Below are positions 47,278 to 61,190 of a stretch of DNA of 64,000 nucleotides, piece by piece. Made by a program: the position numbers and the translations under genes. Origin of the DNA: Vishniacozyma victoriae. Lineage: Eukaryota; Basidiomycota; Tremellomycetes; Tremellales; Bulleribasidiaceae. Positions within the stretch are counted from its first letter, which is position 1; each line of letters starts with the position of its first letter. The notes below the pieces were generated by a model, which saw nothing but the letters and a program-made list of their open reading frames with translations, did not search any database and had not been told where the DNA came from. The stretch spans positions 1 to 64,000 of the forward strand of contig JADPYG010000004.1 in the NCBI GenBank assembly GCA_017654735.1, given 5' to 3'.

Positions 47278-50200
47278 ATGCCTGAGACAACACCACCGAC
47301 GCCGGGGACTGCGCGTCCGCAAGTCCAAGTGGACCCTTCGATACCTGACAAACGATTATCGACAATTACAAACAACAGCAGTCCGCGATCTGCCATCATA
47401 GACATACCTCCCGGATGGATAGATTCGCCTGCATCAGGTTCTAGGTCAACGAGGGGAAGCATGGATGTCGATCCAATTAGACGGAGTATGGATTCGGTAA
47501 GCATAAGCTATTGTGATAGCTATGATCGCTTTACTGACATAACTCAGTCATCCTCCAACTCTTCCCCTTCGATAGCTTCTCGGGCTAGCACATCCAATGA
47601 CGACTCATCACCGTATAGCAATATTGTACGATCCCAAATCCAGCCAGAAGACCCATTTGCTACGCGATCCTTTTCAGAAGACCCATTCGCGCAAACAGAG
47701 TCAAGCCCTTCGGACGATGGCGAATCTTCTCGGCACAATTCGATGAGTGAAATGGAACCACAACCCGGAGCGCCGGATCAGGCTTACTTGGAAGGTAGAA
47801 GAGGATCAATGGTGTTTATCCCTCACACGTCGCGCTCGACTACGGAGCCCATGGGGAACGATGGGTACCCTGTCGATACGGAATTTACAGGACAAGGACA
47901 AGGATATCAGCAACAAGAGGGATACGAATTCGAACCTCCCCACCCACCAGCTTTCACGCGGACGTTCTCGGCACCGTTACCACAAAGAGTTGGTTTTCTT
48001 CGACATCCCCATACACTACTCAATCCTGCATCAGGCTACAATGATCATCCCCGCCCTAGGGAAAATTCAATATCAGCTATCCTTTCACCACCCGGTTCTT
48101 CTGTGCCCACAGCGAGACCATCTGTATCGGCATCATACCCTTCATCATCCGAATCACGCTCGTCAGAGAGGGTCCGGACACCACTGGAAACAGTCTCGCT
48201 CGAACTGGCAGATGGGCTGCAGTCTGCTATTCAAACATTACTTCACCTATCACCCCCTCATCTGCTCGACAATGCCAAGGAACAGTACTCTGGATGCACC
48301 GTTCAAGTGCCATCCACCTCGCTATCGGCACTCATGAGCTCGATGCGAGGCCTGAATTACCTATCCGCCAATGCCAGAGCGCTATGCGAAGATGTTGTAT
48401 CATCTGTGGAAGATGGTATATTTGGACTCAGCAACAAGAGGGAGGATTTCGATATTGGAGAACTCTTGCAGAGTGTCGCAGACTTGTTATGCGGACAGGC
48501 CGCTCAGGCGGGAGTGGACTTTGTGCTATTTCATGGAGATGTAGGGATCAAGCACGTCAGTGTGAATGGAAGTGCGGAAGGTCTGGCATATGCTTTGGGA
48601 CATGTAAGTCAAGTCTACTCTGACTGTAGTGCTGATATCAGGTCGTGCGCCAAGTTCTACTCGTCGCTCAGCCAGGTGATACAATCGAACTCGGTCTTCA
48701 GGTCGTCCCCCAATCCCCATCGCTCACCCCCCGAGTATCACTTCCGTTGACAGTAGACGACGTCGACGCCCATCGTCGTCGAGCTGGAGGGTCTGGTACC
48801 CGGTCATCATCGCCTGGCCGTACACTCCCATCTCCACCTGCGGGACACACAAACGGTCCTTTGCTCTGTATATTCGAAGTCGTACACAACATCAACCAAA
48901 TACCAGGATCAGCAGCTGCGACACCGAAAGCCGAGCTCAACCCCTTCACCCGACTGAATGAACAAGCAGACGCTGCCAAACCGAATTTCGATACCGTACT
49001 ATGCCGCCGACTGCTCACTCACCAGAACGCCTCGCTCAAGATTGACGCTCAGCCCTCGTCACCTCTTGGTTCGGGCATGCCTCGCCGAGCGTACGAGTTG
49101 TCGGTCTTGCTACCGCGTGGACAACCGATGGTGGATATGTTGTCGGTCGAGGAAGAAGCCATGCGACAGCCTTTCCCCGGAATGAAACTGGCAAAGGAAC
49201 CGACATTGGGTGAACTGTCCGACTTTGCCGAATCATTGCGGGGGAAGAAAGTCACTCTGCATGCCAGCTTGACAAGTCTGTTTGCTCGGCATCTGACGAG
49301 CTATCTGGCCGCCTGGGGTCTAGATATTTCGCATATTCCTATCGAGGATCCTCTTGGAGAAAACCTACCCGATTTCGGTGCGCCCCTTGCCGCCTCTGTT
49401 GGGTCTTATCGGACGACCTCACTTGGCGAAGCACAAGCTGCAGCAAAAGAAGATGGTAACTTTGTAATTATCGACGATGATGTTGCGGTCTTGAGACGGG
49501 AATTGACGCGGATCCGGCTCGAATCGTCGCCAGTACTTTCGTTCAAACCTCGGTTGCTAAAGCGTCCCACACTTTCCAGTCGAACACGATCATCCCCTCA
49601 AGTCCGATCAGCACCTGTACCTCGTCCAGGCGCACCGGTCATTATCCATTTCACGAGTCTCGCCAAGTACAATCACGTTAGGGATACAGTCTCGTCGTTG
49701 CTCGGCGGCTCGCCAATGAACTCGCCATTTGCCAATCCGGAAGTCATTGTTATCCCTAAACCTGTTGGACCACGTCGTTTCCTCACGGCTCTACATACAG
49801 CTGCTAACCGGCCTGTGGTCGACCCATTCTTCTCACCTATTGCCACATCGCCTCGGTCTCCAGGAGGTGGGTATTTCTCAGCTCGAACACCTGGCGTCAG
49901 TGAACTTGGCAAGGACGATGGGTTCTTCGAAGGCGCTACTACGAATGAAGATACGGGTCTATTGGGTCAGCGAAACGTATCCGACTCGAGTACTGGTTCG
50001 CAAAAGGCGAGATCACCGCTCGGCGAGTTTCCGCCCTCACAAGCTTCGGTGGTGCGGACCGATGCTGGTCTTCACCTGTCGATACCTACACCTGGAGAAG
50101 TCATGGCAACGCCCGCACACGAGTATTTTGAAAGTGCAGTCAGTCGAGCGTCTTCAGGAAGCGGGTCTGCAGTCATTATGCAGAGTCCTGATGGACGACC

Positions 50201-51885
50201 GGTCGGGATGTTTTTCGAGCCGCCAAGTAGGGATAATCGACGAGTGTCGTACAATCGTCGAACATCGAACACACGCAAAACACAAAGCCGACGTGCTTCA
50301 GGGGGTGGCGCCGATGCCCAAGATCAAGGCGATCCATCACGCAGTCAGAACCAAAGTAGGATGAGTCAACAGTCTAACGAGGACTCGACGCGTCGTACCA
50401 AGGAGACGCCCACGCTATCCCGAGCCGCATCTCGGAGACGAACGCTCCCGACTCCTGCTCCCGGTATTTCCGAGCCAATCCTGGCCATGGGTCGAGACCG
50501 GTCCGCTACTACTACTTCTCGCAACCCGGAAGCTCAGGTGCTGTCACCTGCCAAGATCGTCGGTCCCGGTAGTGACGAGCCAGGTGTAGTACCCATTACT
50601 ACTCCAAAAGCGAAGGCGTCAAAGCCCGCAACTCTACCAGTCATCAAGGATGCCAAGTCGACTACACCTGCAAAGAAGGGGGCTGCAGCCAAGAAGGGTG
50701 GACAGGATTCGGTTGTACCGCCCATCAATGTCTTGATTGTAGAAGGTATGTCTAGTAATACAGGAATACGCTGACGGCAGATAACCCTATCAATCAAAAC
50801 ATTCTGTCCATGTTCTTGAGGAAGAAAAAGATAAATCACCAGACTGCCAAGGATGGTCTCGAGGCTGTTGAGAAATGGAGGACTGGAGCATTCCACTTGA
50901 TCTTGGTAAGCTTCTTGAGACATCACATATACGCGAGCTGATCATCAGATGGATATCCAATTGCCCGTAATGGACGGTATCGAAGCAACAAAGGAGATTC
51001 GAAAGTTGGAGAAGATGAACAATATCGGTGTCTTTCCCTCGACTCCCATGGCCGAGCAGGCCATGCCAATGCCTATCCTGAAAGAGATCAACGAGGCTGC
51101 ACCGCCTTCGCCCTTCCGGTCTTCAGTCATCATTGTCGCTCTTACAGCCTCTTCGCTTCAATCGGATCGAGTTGTCGCATTGGCTGCTGGTTGTAACGAT
51201 TTCTTGACCAAGCCCGTGTCTTTGAAATGGCTCGAGCGAAAGATTATCGAGTGGGGTTGTATGCAGGTATGTCCTCGACTCACTTCCTCATATCAGACGC
51301 TAATAATAGGCATTGATCGATTTCGAGGGATGGAAGCGATGGAACGGAACCGACAAGGACAGTACCAAGCAAGGATTCCAAGTTGGACCACTTCGCGCTG
51401 CTCGCGATCTCGCGGGTAAACTCCACATTGACCGTAAAGGGACGAGGACACCACCAATGAACGCAATGTCGAGGTCAAATTCCGCCCAGCGGCCAGAGAT
51501 TCAAGTCCGAAGTGCTACTCCACAAGGATCCCTCGACGCTGCTACCAGCCCCACCGAATCGAACCCAGCTGCCAGTTCGTTATCGGCAGCGCGAGTCAAT
51601 CTCGTTGGTCGCTTGCCAAGTCCAGGACCAGAAGCTACGTCTTCGGTGGCACCACCCACTATCGATACTTCGTTAGCCCAGCAGATGAATTCAATGGCCT
51701 TGTCCCCCACGTCTCCTCCAAAACCCACTAGTCGACCTACTACACCAAGACCCGATAGTCGTTTATCAAGTTCATCAAGTTTGAGATCTATCCACGAGGT
51801 CTTGGAACCTGCTACAAACGAGGCGGACCGGTCGGATAGTCCATTCGACAAGCCCTTGCCGGCATTACCGCCTGGAGAGGGATAG
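47278..51885 (+). CDS. SSK1: Ssk1-type response regulator of the HOG pathway
   Basis: Receives phosphate from the Ypd1 phosphotransfer protein; the unphosphorylated form activates the Ssk2 MAPKKK and Hog1. The N-terminal 300 residues are Ser/Pro-rich (MPETTPPTPGTARPQVQVDP). A middle region, FDIGELLQSVADLLCGQAAQ ... GDVGIKHVSVNGSAEGLAYA, resembles a degenerate histidine-kinase ATPase-like fold, known in fungal Ssk1. The receiver domain begins PPINVLIVEDNPINQNILSM, with the phospho-acceptor Asp in LILMDIQLPVMDGIEATKEI, then IIVALTASSLQSDRVVALAA and DFLTKPVSLKWLERK, which carries the conserved Lys. A long Ser/Pro-rich tail follows, ending PALPPGEG at 51885. The receiver is split by introns at about 50744, 50907 and 51267. 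Confidence 0.92.
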
Positions 51886-52655
51886 CGGACACTGTGAAAG
51901 ACTTGGGCGAGTCATGATCGCGGGGCTTCTTGCCTCTCAATCGCTAAGCCCCAAGCCGAAGAAAGCGGAGAAGAGCACTGCCTCTCAAACACGATTTTAC
52001 AACTTTACTTAAGTTTTGATTAATTTATATTTCTTTCCATACATAAAAGCATCTCATCATATCTGTAAATATAGTCTTACTGGGTCCTTGGTTTATATGC
52101 ATATACACGCATGCGTTCTCCCATATCCAACAGACATGGGGTCACTGTGTCAGCCGGCTTGAACGGCCAGATTCACGCGTTCTTCTGCCCGAGAGCTGGC
52201 AATCAGTGGGGAGATCCTCTGGCTGGTCCAGCGAAGTCTTGGCATTGGAAAGGCTGCGGAATAAGGAAGGGAACAGCGATGGCGGTACTCAAGCTAGAAT
52301 GATAAAGTTATGATCAAGGTGGCAGAGGGGTGGGGGAGTGGAAATCATATATCAAGTGGCGGAATATGATTTTGACACATCTCTCTTTCAATCTACTGAA
52401 TGTCCCAATAAAACACTCGGCATAGACTGGATGCGAGCACTCGGAAGCCCATCATTCCTCCTAATCCTCCCGAATCAGTCCAAAGATTAGACTGAAGTAA
52501 GTGGACAACGGAAAATTAGTGAAATAAGCGATTTTTTTAGAATTTCACCTTATCACTTTCTGTCCATGTATTCCAACATACATTACATATATCTCTTGTA
52601 TTAATGGAAAGACCTAGTCTAAGCGTATCATCGTGTCCTGTTTCCACTGCATAGC
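51886..52655. other. 3' intergenic region between SSK1 and the phosphate carrier
   Basis: A 770-bp spacer between two convergent stops. It is A/T-rich with taatttatatttctttcc near 52020 (possible polyadenylation context), and a second A/T-rich stretch around 52520-52545 (gatttttttagaatttcacc) that could serve the carrier gene. GCCTCTCAA occurs twice (51931 and 51979 areas). No gene was recognised. Confidence 0.4.
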
Positions 52656-54324
52656 CTACTTGACGGGGTCGTCTGCGTGGATTTCGAGACCTGGTCGAGC
52701 ACCAAGTGCGTTTTTGATAGCTCCGTACATCACTGTGATCGTCAGTGACTTTTTTCGGTTCCAAGTTGGAAAAGTAAATACAGAATTGCGAGCTAACGAG
52801 ACCAGCCGTCATGACTGCAGCGTTAGCGCAGTCCCAGAAGGTATAGGAGGTCAGTAGAGAAGAGGGAAGGAGATGGACATACTCATTCTTGGACCTAGAC
52901 CGGCGAAAAGTCCTTTTACTCCCGCTTCCTTTCCAAGCGTGATTAATCTCGATACCATAGGTCCCCCAGGTCCATGGCCCTTGTTGATCTGAGATAGAAG
53001 TGTATCTGCAGGCTATATGTATCAGTATGATATGAAAGAGATGAAGAGTAAAAGAATGAAATTTACATGACTTAGAACTGCCGCGGCGAAACCTGCCACT
53101 ATACCTGATCCTAATGTTATACTTAGGTTCTGGACGGGTCCTAGGTTGGCTTTAGTCTCGGGCGACATTTGCTTGTAGATCGCTTCTGTACATCGTTCGT
53201 TTACTGTGAATTGACCAATGGCGTATGGGATCTGTTTGGCCAAAATGGGGATGAATCCGGCGTACATGGCTCCGATACCTTCGGTAGTCAACATCTTGGT
53301 GAAACCAGAGACTAGGCCGTTGGCGTACTATCATTAGCGCCCAGATTCTGCATACGGTGCGGTAAAGAGACATACGTTTCGGTCAGAGACCAATCGAATT
53401 CGAGTTGCCTCCAAGGGGGTCAAGAGGATATCAGCAAAGAATCTACCATCAGCTCCATCCCTGGGTTCTCATGAGTAGGCTAACTCGGCAATAGCAGCTC
53501 CTCCAAGGTAGACAGCAGTCCTATGCTCAATCGCAGCTTCCTTGCTCCCGAGAGCATCCACAATTAGCTTTTTCTACCAAGTCAGCCTCCTGTCCATCAC
53601 TCTCCTCCTTGAAATAACTTACGGAAGCTTCATATCCAGCAAACTTGGCTCCTCCCTGGAAAAAGTATCCGACAGCAGTAGGTCCAAATCCAGTCAAAAG
53701 CCCCTTGGGTCCTTCTGAAGCGACGATCTTCCTTCCGGCCGATAGTAGCGAGTCTCGAGCGAGTGCCGGGTCAATCTGGATACGGGTCTTGACCACGTCA
53801 ATGGCTATCTGTTAGTCTAGTCCCCAGTTGTGATCGACTGAAGAAGCCTGGTACCGTCGAGACAAGGCGGGAGATGGGGGCGTGTAGGAGTAGAGGACGT
53901 CGTGTCTTGCTGCTTGTGTCGTTCTACTCAGCAGTAACTATCCTGAGGACAAGCGTCTGCGAGCAACAACGCTAGTCTCCTGACACCCGCCTCCTAGAGC
54001 ATCACATCCCATCCCGACTGCAACAGGCCAGAGAGTGTATAGTCCGCGCACCCGTAGGCGAGAGGGAAGAGGGCGAGGAGAATGGAGTAGACGAGAACGC
54101 TGCACAGAGTCAAGACTTACGAGTCATGCCACCATGAGACCTATCCGTCAGCTCTTCGCGTCATTCATGAAGCCGGTAGCTTACAGAGTACAACATAGAG
54201 CACCAGCAAGGAAAAAGATACTATAATCCTTAGATGTGAAATTAGGGGTCAAGGGCTCGTCAGTCACGGCTGACTTGACGGCTTGTAGAGGCTGTTCTCT
54301 TGCGTTGGCGGACGTGGCGGACAT
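52656..54324 (-). CDS. MIR1: mitochondrial phosphate carrier
   Basis: Imports phosphate into the matrix for ATP synthesis. Three carrier repeats are visible: FFLAGALCCTLSHGGM then TPIDVVKTRIQIDPALA; GGAAIAEFFADILLTPLEAT then RIRLVSD; and GSGIVAGFAAAVLSHPADTL. These three PxD/ExxK/R-type motifs, with GFGPTAVGYFFQGGAKFAGY and IPILAKQIPYAIGQFTVNE, fit the phosphate subgroup. The C-terminus LEIHADDPVK ends at TAG 52658-52656. The start is ATG 54324 (MSATSANAREQPLQAVKS). Exon 2 is a 20-nt micro-exon (54121-54140) that supplies SHGGMT, and the following intron is unusually long (53805-54120, 316 nt). The late exons IMTAGLVSSQF and LMYGAIKNALGARPG were joined by phase. Confidence 0.9.
53805..54120 (-). 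other. 316-nt intron in the phosphate carrier gene
   Basis: All other introns that I could size here are about 36-85 nt. This one begins GTAAGT (54120-54115) and ends AGATAG|CC (53805). It contains a TGTGATGC and a CTGAG about 80 nt apart, weakly like box C and box D, but this match is poor. It may hold a small RNA or simply be expanded. Confidence 0.6.
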
Positions 54325-54567
54325 CTTGACTGGTCGTGACCGTGGGGAGGAGGACTACTGCGCTGGAGTGTAATGTATGGTACAGAATAAAGATAAGACT
54401 GATATTTACTTTGTTTCCCAGAAGACGAATACTGATGACGTCGTCCAAGTTCTATTTTACGCAACACCCTTTACATGATACCGTATGCCCGGTACGTGCG
54501 TTGTAATCCGGTCATAAAGTCATGCATACAAATGCTCTACAGGTCCATTTCCATCTGTCGTTCTATC

Positions 54568-55696
54568 CTATGCACCAACAGTCACTGGATGAGCAGCTTG
54601 ACCGATAATCTCCTTTCCTTCCCAGAACCTTGGTAGTTCGTTTCCAGGTACGAAATGCCTTTCGACCTTGTCTTTTGTAATGACACACATTCGGATTGTA
54701 CCTCCTGATGATCCGTCTCGAGCCATTGCTAGTGCCAGGGCTGCTACTCAGTACGGTTCTCACACTGCTACAAGTGACGTACTGTTCTTGACAAACTGGA
54801 CAGTCTCCTGCTCTGACCATCCCTCTCGGTAGGTAGCATCACAATAACCATAAACATACGTCGAACCGGAACCTATCATGAGCTCATTCCACTATCCATG
54901 AACAAGCACTCACCTCCAATAGCCCATGGTTGCTGGAAGATACCACCTCCCAAAGGAACATTAAACACCCCACCTCCATTCTCCTTATCCCAACCAGCAA
55001 CGATGATACCAGCACTCAATTGATCCTTGTTTTCATAACAAAGTTTCTCGAATAGGGCAGCGACAGTGTGGACTGGAGGGGGTTCATTGTAGATTGAAGT
55101 GTAGAGTTGGGCGTGTTGGTGGACGATATCGGCTACTGCCTGGGTATCGGCTGCTGATCCGGATCTGCAGCAGTATATCCTATCGTGGATATGTGTGAGT
55201 TTGTCGGTAACTCGGTTGGCCTGTGGATGGAAGGGGTATAGGGATAAGTCGAAAGTGAGTTGAGGGTCGAGTGATAGGTCGAACGGGAATGGTAATTAAA
55301 GGACGTGTCGTTATATTTCAGAAGTGTAAGTAAGGTGGTAATGATACGAGATTGGTGTATTCGGGACAAGATGGAAAGAAATGAATCAGTCTCAATCCCA
55401 GTCCAGATGGCGAATGCTCACGATATAACTCCCCGTCGTCGTCCTACTATCAGCCCCAATGACCACCCCTCCTTCAAACTGAACAGCCATGATGGATGTC
55501 TATTTGTTAGCTGCATTCATCACCACTCCAGTATTCAGCCCTATCATAGCTCTCATTTTAATACCGCGCTCCCTCGGTGTACTTGAAGGGAGAAAGTCCA
55601 AGTTGCAGGTTGAGGTAGAAGAATAGCACGACTTACACCCAAGTTGACCTCTCCCTTCTTCAACGCCATGATATCGACGCTATTGATGTTTGCCAT
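54568..55696 (-). CDS. PRE3: 20S proteasome beta1 subunit (caspase-like)
   Basis: One of three catalytic beta subunits of the 20S proteasome. The start is ATG 55696 ([20 protein letters not shown]); the propeptide ends at the Gly before the catalytic Thr of [20 protein letters not shown]. The conserved Asp17 (ADSRT) and Lys33 (TDKLTHI) are visible, followed by [20 protein letters not shown], then [20 protein letters not shown], then [18 protein letters not shown] and [18 protein letters not shown]. The C-terminus HPVTVGA stops at TAG 54570-54568. The order and length match PSMB6/Pre3. It has six or more exons with introns of about 50 nt. Confidence 0.93.
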
Positions 55697-56005
55697 ATTG
55701 TTTGAATATCTCTTTGTTCTCTGGTCTAGTGTGGTGATATGTATGCCTGCGCAGTAATGCTAGCTAGGAATAGAGTGTAGCAAGTGTAGCAAGTGGAGGA
55801 TAGAACAGGCAGAGATGCAACGCGTAATCGAGTGCCACTCTTAATTACCCATTGTCGGCGATATCCGCCTGCACCAAGTACCAAGTACGAGTACTATATA
55901 TGCCATTATACGTACCACTACCATGACTATAACCATTATACCATTACTACATATATGCACTAGACACCCAAGAGAACTATAATCATCATCCTCATTTTAC
56001 ATAGA

Positions 56006-58076
<2,071 letters not shown>

Positions 58077-59280
58077 CTTGTCCGAGTGGAGTCCTGATTC
58101 CTAGTATCCTAGCTTGTAGTGTGACTCGTGATATGTTGTCGTAGTCGTATAGGATGCAATCCGTGATATAGTGGAGTTCAAGTGATTATCCTCGAAGTAA
58201 AATCTATACATCAGCCCAGAGCCCTAATTCTGATGAAACGCAAAGGGCGTGTGTATGTGTGACGGTAAAAGAGCCGAGTAAGTTAATCTAGTCTAGGCCC
58301 TCTTTACCAGATAACGTGATTTACTTACTGATATATGGTATGGTATATCCTTTCAATCCTAATCACGCGTCATGTACCGAACAACGAGTAGAAGGAGTAA
58401 CGTTGGGAAGGAGGTGAAAAATCGGTTCTGATGTTCTGAAACACGCTATGACCGAGTTGACGTCCTTTCACCACCTCGTCGTCGTGTTACGTTACGTGCG
58501 TTGCCACGTATGAACTTAATTCCGATGTGTGTGTATGTGTATTGGGAATGGCGAGATCCTTTCGATAGATAAAAGTGTTCCTTTACGTGGGGACAGATGT
58601 AGATGGTGCGGGTTTTACGGCGTTCAAGTCCGTATATATGGCAGTTCGTAGTGATAGGTGACTTATCCGTATATGTATAGGTAGTATATGTCGATTGATC
58701 GATTGAATATCCGCCTGTCGTTGAGGTTGATAATGCCAATGCTCCCGAAGATCTCGAGACCAGTTCTAGCTCCGATTACACTTGTACAATATGCAATAGA
58801 ACGCCTTTTTGTGGTATGTACTCGTCGTCGAGATCTATGGATGAGTTAGAGTGATACTACTCACAGCCTGGACTTACGTGCCTGAGCATCCAACTTGTCA
58901 CGTACCTTCTACCTTCTACTTCCGGCGGAGGAGTACTTGAGAAGGCTCGGGCCTACTATTATCTCTACAGGCTATGTACGGTCTACTCGTTGTAATCTCA
59001 ACCAAGAAGTGAATGGTGATGCAAGTGAGTACCTCGTATCCTTCTACTCTCACATAACCATACACTAGCTCAGAACGCGTCAAACAGAGAACAATAAACT
59101 ATACGCAACGGCGCTCGTTCCTGTTCCTGGAAGTCAAAGCCATATTCTCAGGTGAGTGAGTCAGCGACTAGCGAGTAGCGACTAGCGAACATCAAGCATG
59201 CAAAAGTGAAGAGCATCTATCAAACATCTATGCACATCTCCATCTATATCTACCCCTTGTACAACCCCTTCCGTAAGGCA
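58077..59280. other. 1.2-kb intergenic region
   Basis: It lies between the STK32-like start (58076) and the HIS5 stop (59281), both on the minus strand. No exon chain or RNA gene was recognised. It holds a GT-rich stretch near 58520-58545, several short frames without family features, and a perfect direct repeat at 59164-59188. Confidence 0.45.
59164..59188. repeat. perfect 11-bp direct repeat GCGACTAGCGA
   Basis: Two copies at 59164-59174 and 59178-59188, with a period of 14 bp. The composite GCGACTAGCGAGT resembles the GCGGATAGCGAGT motif repeated upstream of 36411. Confidence 0.6.
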
Positions 59281-60627
59281 CTACTTGAGCAACTCCCCCA
59301 ACTGCTTCAAGACAGCCTCAACCTCCTCTTCACTACCCACCGTAACTCTCAAACAACCGTCACAACCAATCTCCCCACCCCGGTACCTAACAACAACCCC
59401 ACGGTGTTCAGCCATAGTCTTGTAAACAGATACCGCACGTTCATTACTTGGTTTCCCGTCTTTAACGATTTGAGCCATGACAAAGTTTGCGTGGTTTCCA
59501 CCTAGGATCGCACCTACCCCAGGGATCTCTTTTAAGCCATCGATGAGCTTTTGTCGATTGGAATTCAAGGTGTTGACTGCGTTTGCCATGCTTACTAGAC
59601 CTGCTGTTGAGACTGCTTGAGAAGCGAGGGAGGCGGTGGGTAGGGAGATGTTGTACGGCGCTTTTGTATTCGTCAAGATCTGGATCAAGGGAGGTGGGGC
59701 GAGGAGGTATCCGAGTCTGGGATCAGTTCTTCGGTCCTCTCTTATCAAATCGAACAATTGAACGTACCTGATAGCGGCTAGACCAAACGACTTGGATAAT
59801 GTCTGAGTAACACAAACATTCGCATACTCATTTACGAGTGATGCGGCACTACTCTCGGCATGGGCGAAATCGATATATGCCTCATCGACTACGACTACTC
59901 CTTTAAAGTTGGTGTTTTCGAGGACACGCTTGATGACGTCCAATGGGATGAGGGTACCAGTTGGGTTCCCGGGTGAACAGATGAATAAGAGTTTGAGATC
60001 GGGGTGGGAGATGAATGATTTGTCCATCTATAATCAGCTCTCCTCCACACAACATATTCCTAAAATGAAGGAAGTAAGGATGGAAAGACTCACAGCCTCC
60101 TCGTCCAGCTGAAATTTGCCTCCCTCCGTGATCAAAGGAACTTCCACAACCCCAACATCATTGACATTCGCAGTAACTTTATACATCCCATAAGTAGGCG
60201 GTGTAGTCATGACCTGATCCTTCCCAGGGACACAAAGTACCCTGTATAGCATATCGATAACTTCATCACTTCCAACTCCTAGGAACACCCAATTCTCATC
60301 AGGAACTCCTCGGAAAGTAGCGATTTGATTCTTTAATGAATCGTGGGTTGGGGATGGGTATCGATTTAATAAATATTTCTCCTCGGATGTCATTTGGGCC
60401 AGGGTGTCGGTACCGGCGTTTACCTCTTCTTTCGTTGACGTAGAAGTCAAAGAGGGTAGGGCGGGGCCGAGAGCATTCTCATTAGCATCTAGTAGAATAC
60501 CGGCTGAATAATCGTCTCGTGCACATCGGTAGGGTTGGAGAGCGAGGATATTAGGTCGAATGATTTCCTCAAGGGAGAAATGGGGTGGGTGTGATGGACC
60601 GGGTGTTTTGAGTCCTAGGATTGGCAT
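59281..60627 (-). CDS. HIS5: histidinol-phosphate aminotransferase
   Basis: A PLP-dependent transaminase that converts imidazole-acetol phosphate to histidinol phosphate in histidine synthesis. The start is ATG 60627 (MPILGLKTPGPSHPPHFSLE). Signatures in order: LDANENALGP, LNRYPSPTHDSLKNQIATFR, FLGVGSDEVIDMLYRVLC, TTPPTYGMYKVTANVNDV, LFICSPGNPTGTLIP, VVVVDEAYIDFAHAES and TLSKSFGLAAIR with the PLP-binding Lys, then LGYLLAPPP. The end is RVTVGSEEEVEAVLKQLGELL, stop at 59281. Two introns of about 50 nt are seen near 60045 and 59750. No ATG lies upstream in frame. It is divergent from the tetraspan gene, 563 bp apart. Confidence 0.93.
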
Positions 60628-61190
60628 TGTTGATGTGTTGGATGTTGGTTGAGAAAAAGTAGAGTGGTAGTTGACAAAGGTAGGGATTGAGTCAATGCTA
60701 TCTCTATATCTATCTATCGACTCGGATTTTCTGGCTAATGACTCATTCAATCGGGGTCAAGGCGGAGATTGATCACATCTCCGTTCAGCACTCGACCACC
60801 TGGATCAATCCCAGATCCTGAGGTTACAGTATCGCCCCGAATAACAACAGACATTCCAGTAACGAGATACCTAGCAGGCAATCAAATACATACTACCATA
60901 ATACCGTTATCAGATCAGGGAGAAATCGTCATGCAAAGGTGAATAGCGTTGTGACAAGCAGAATAATACCGCTTTCAACTTCCGGTGGAGCTCGAAGGAT
61001 TCATTTATTTGGTCACTTTTCCTTGGCAATGACGCTTTTTTCTTTTTCGGAGTGAATTTCAACATGTTGGCATTCATTGAATAAAAGCAGGCATAACTGA
61101 CGGTCGGCTCTTTATGTCTCTCACCTTGCAATCAATTCATCTGAAACACTCTTTTGTTGCTCTTCCTTTTCGACGTCAACTTGAACGACA
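60628..61190. promoter_or_regulatory. bidirectional promoter HIS5/tetraspan gene
   Basis: A 563-bp spacer between divergent ATGs. TGACTCA-like Gcn4 sites were sought; TGACTCATTC (60739-60748 area, reading tgactcattc) is a good match to the general amino-acid control element and lies about 115 bp upstream of HIS5. The rest shows no gene. Confidence 0.5.
60739..60745. promoter_or_regulatory. Gcn4-type TGACTCA element upstream of HIS5
   Basis: TGACTCA is the core site for bZIP activators of amino-acid biosynthesis. Here it lies about 112 bp upstream of the HIS5 ATG, a suitable place for control of a histidine gene. Confidence 0.5.

Noticed and set aside
60628..60750. Upstream in-frame extension of HIS5
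   Set aside because: The frame is open, but it begins with TTG and has no ATG before 60627.
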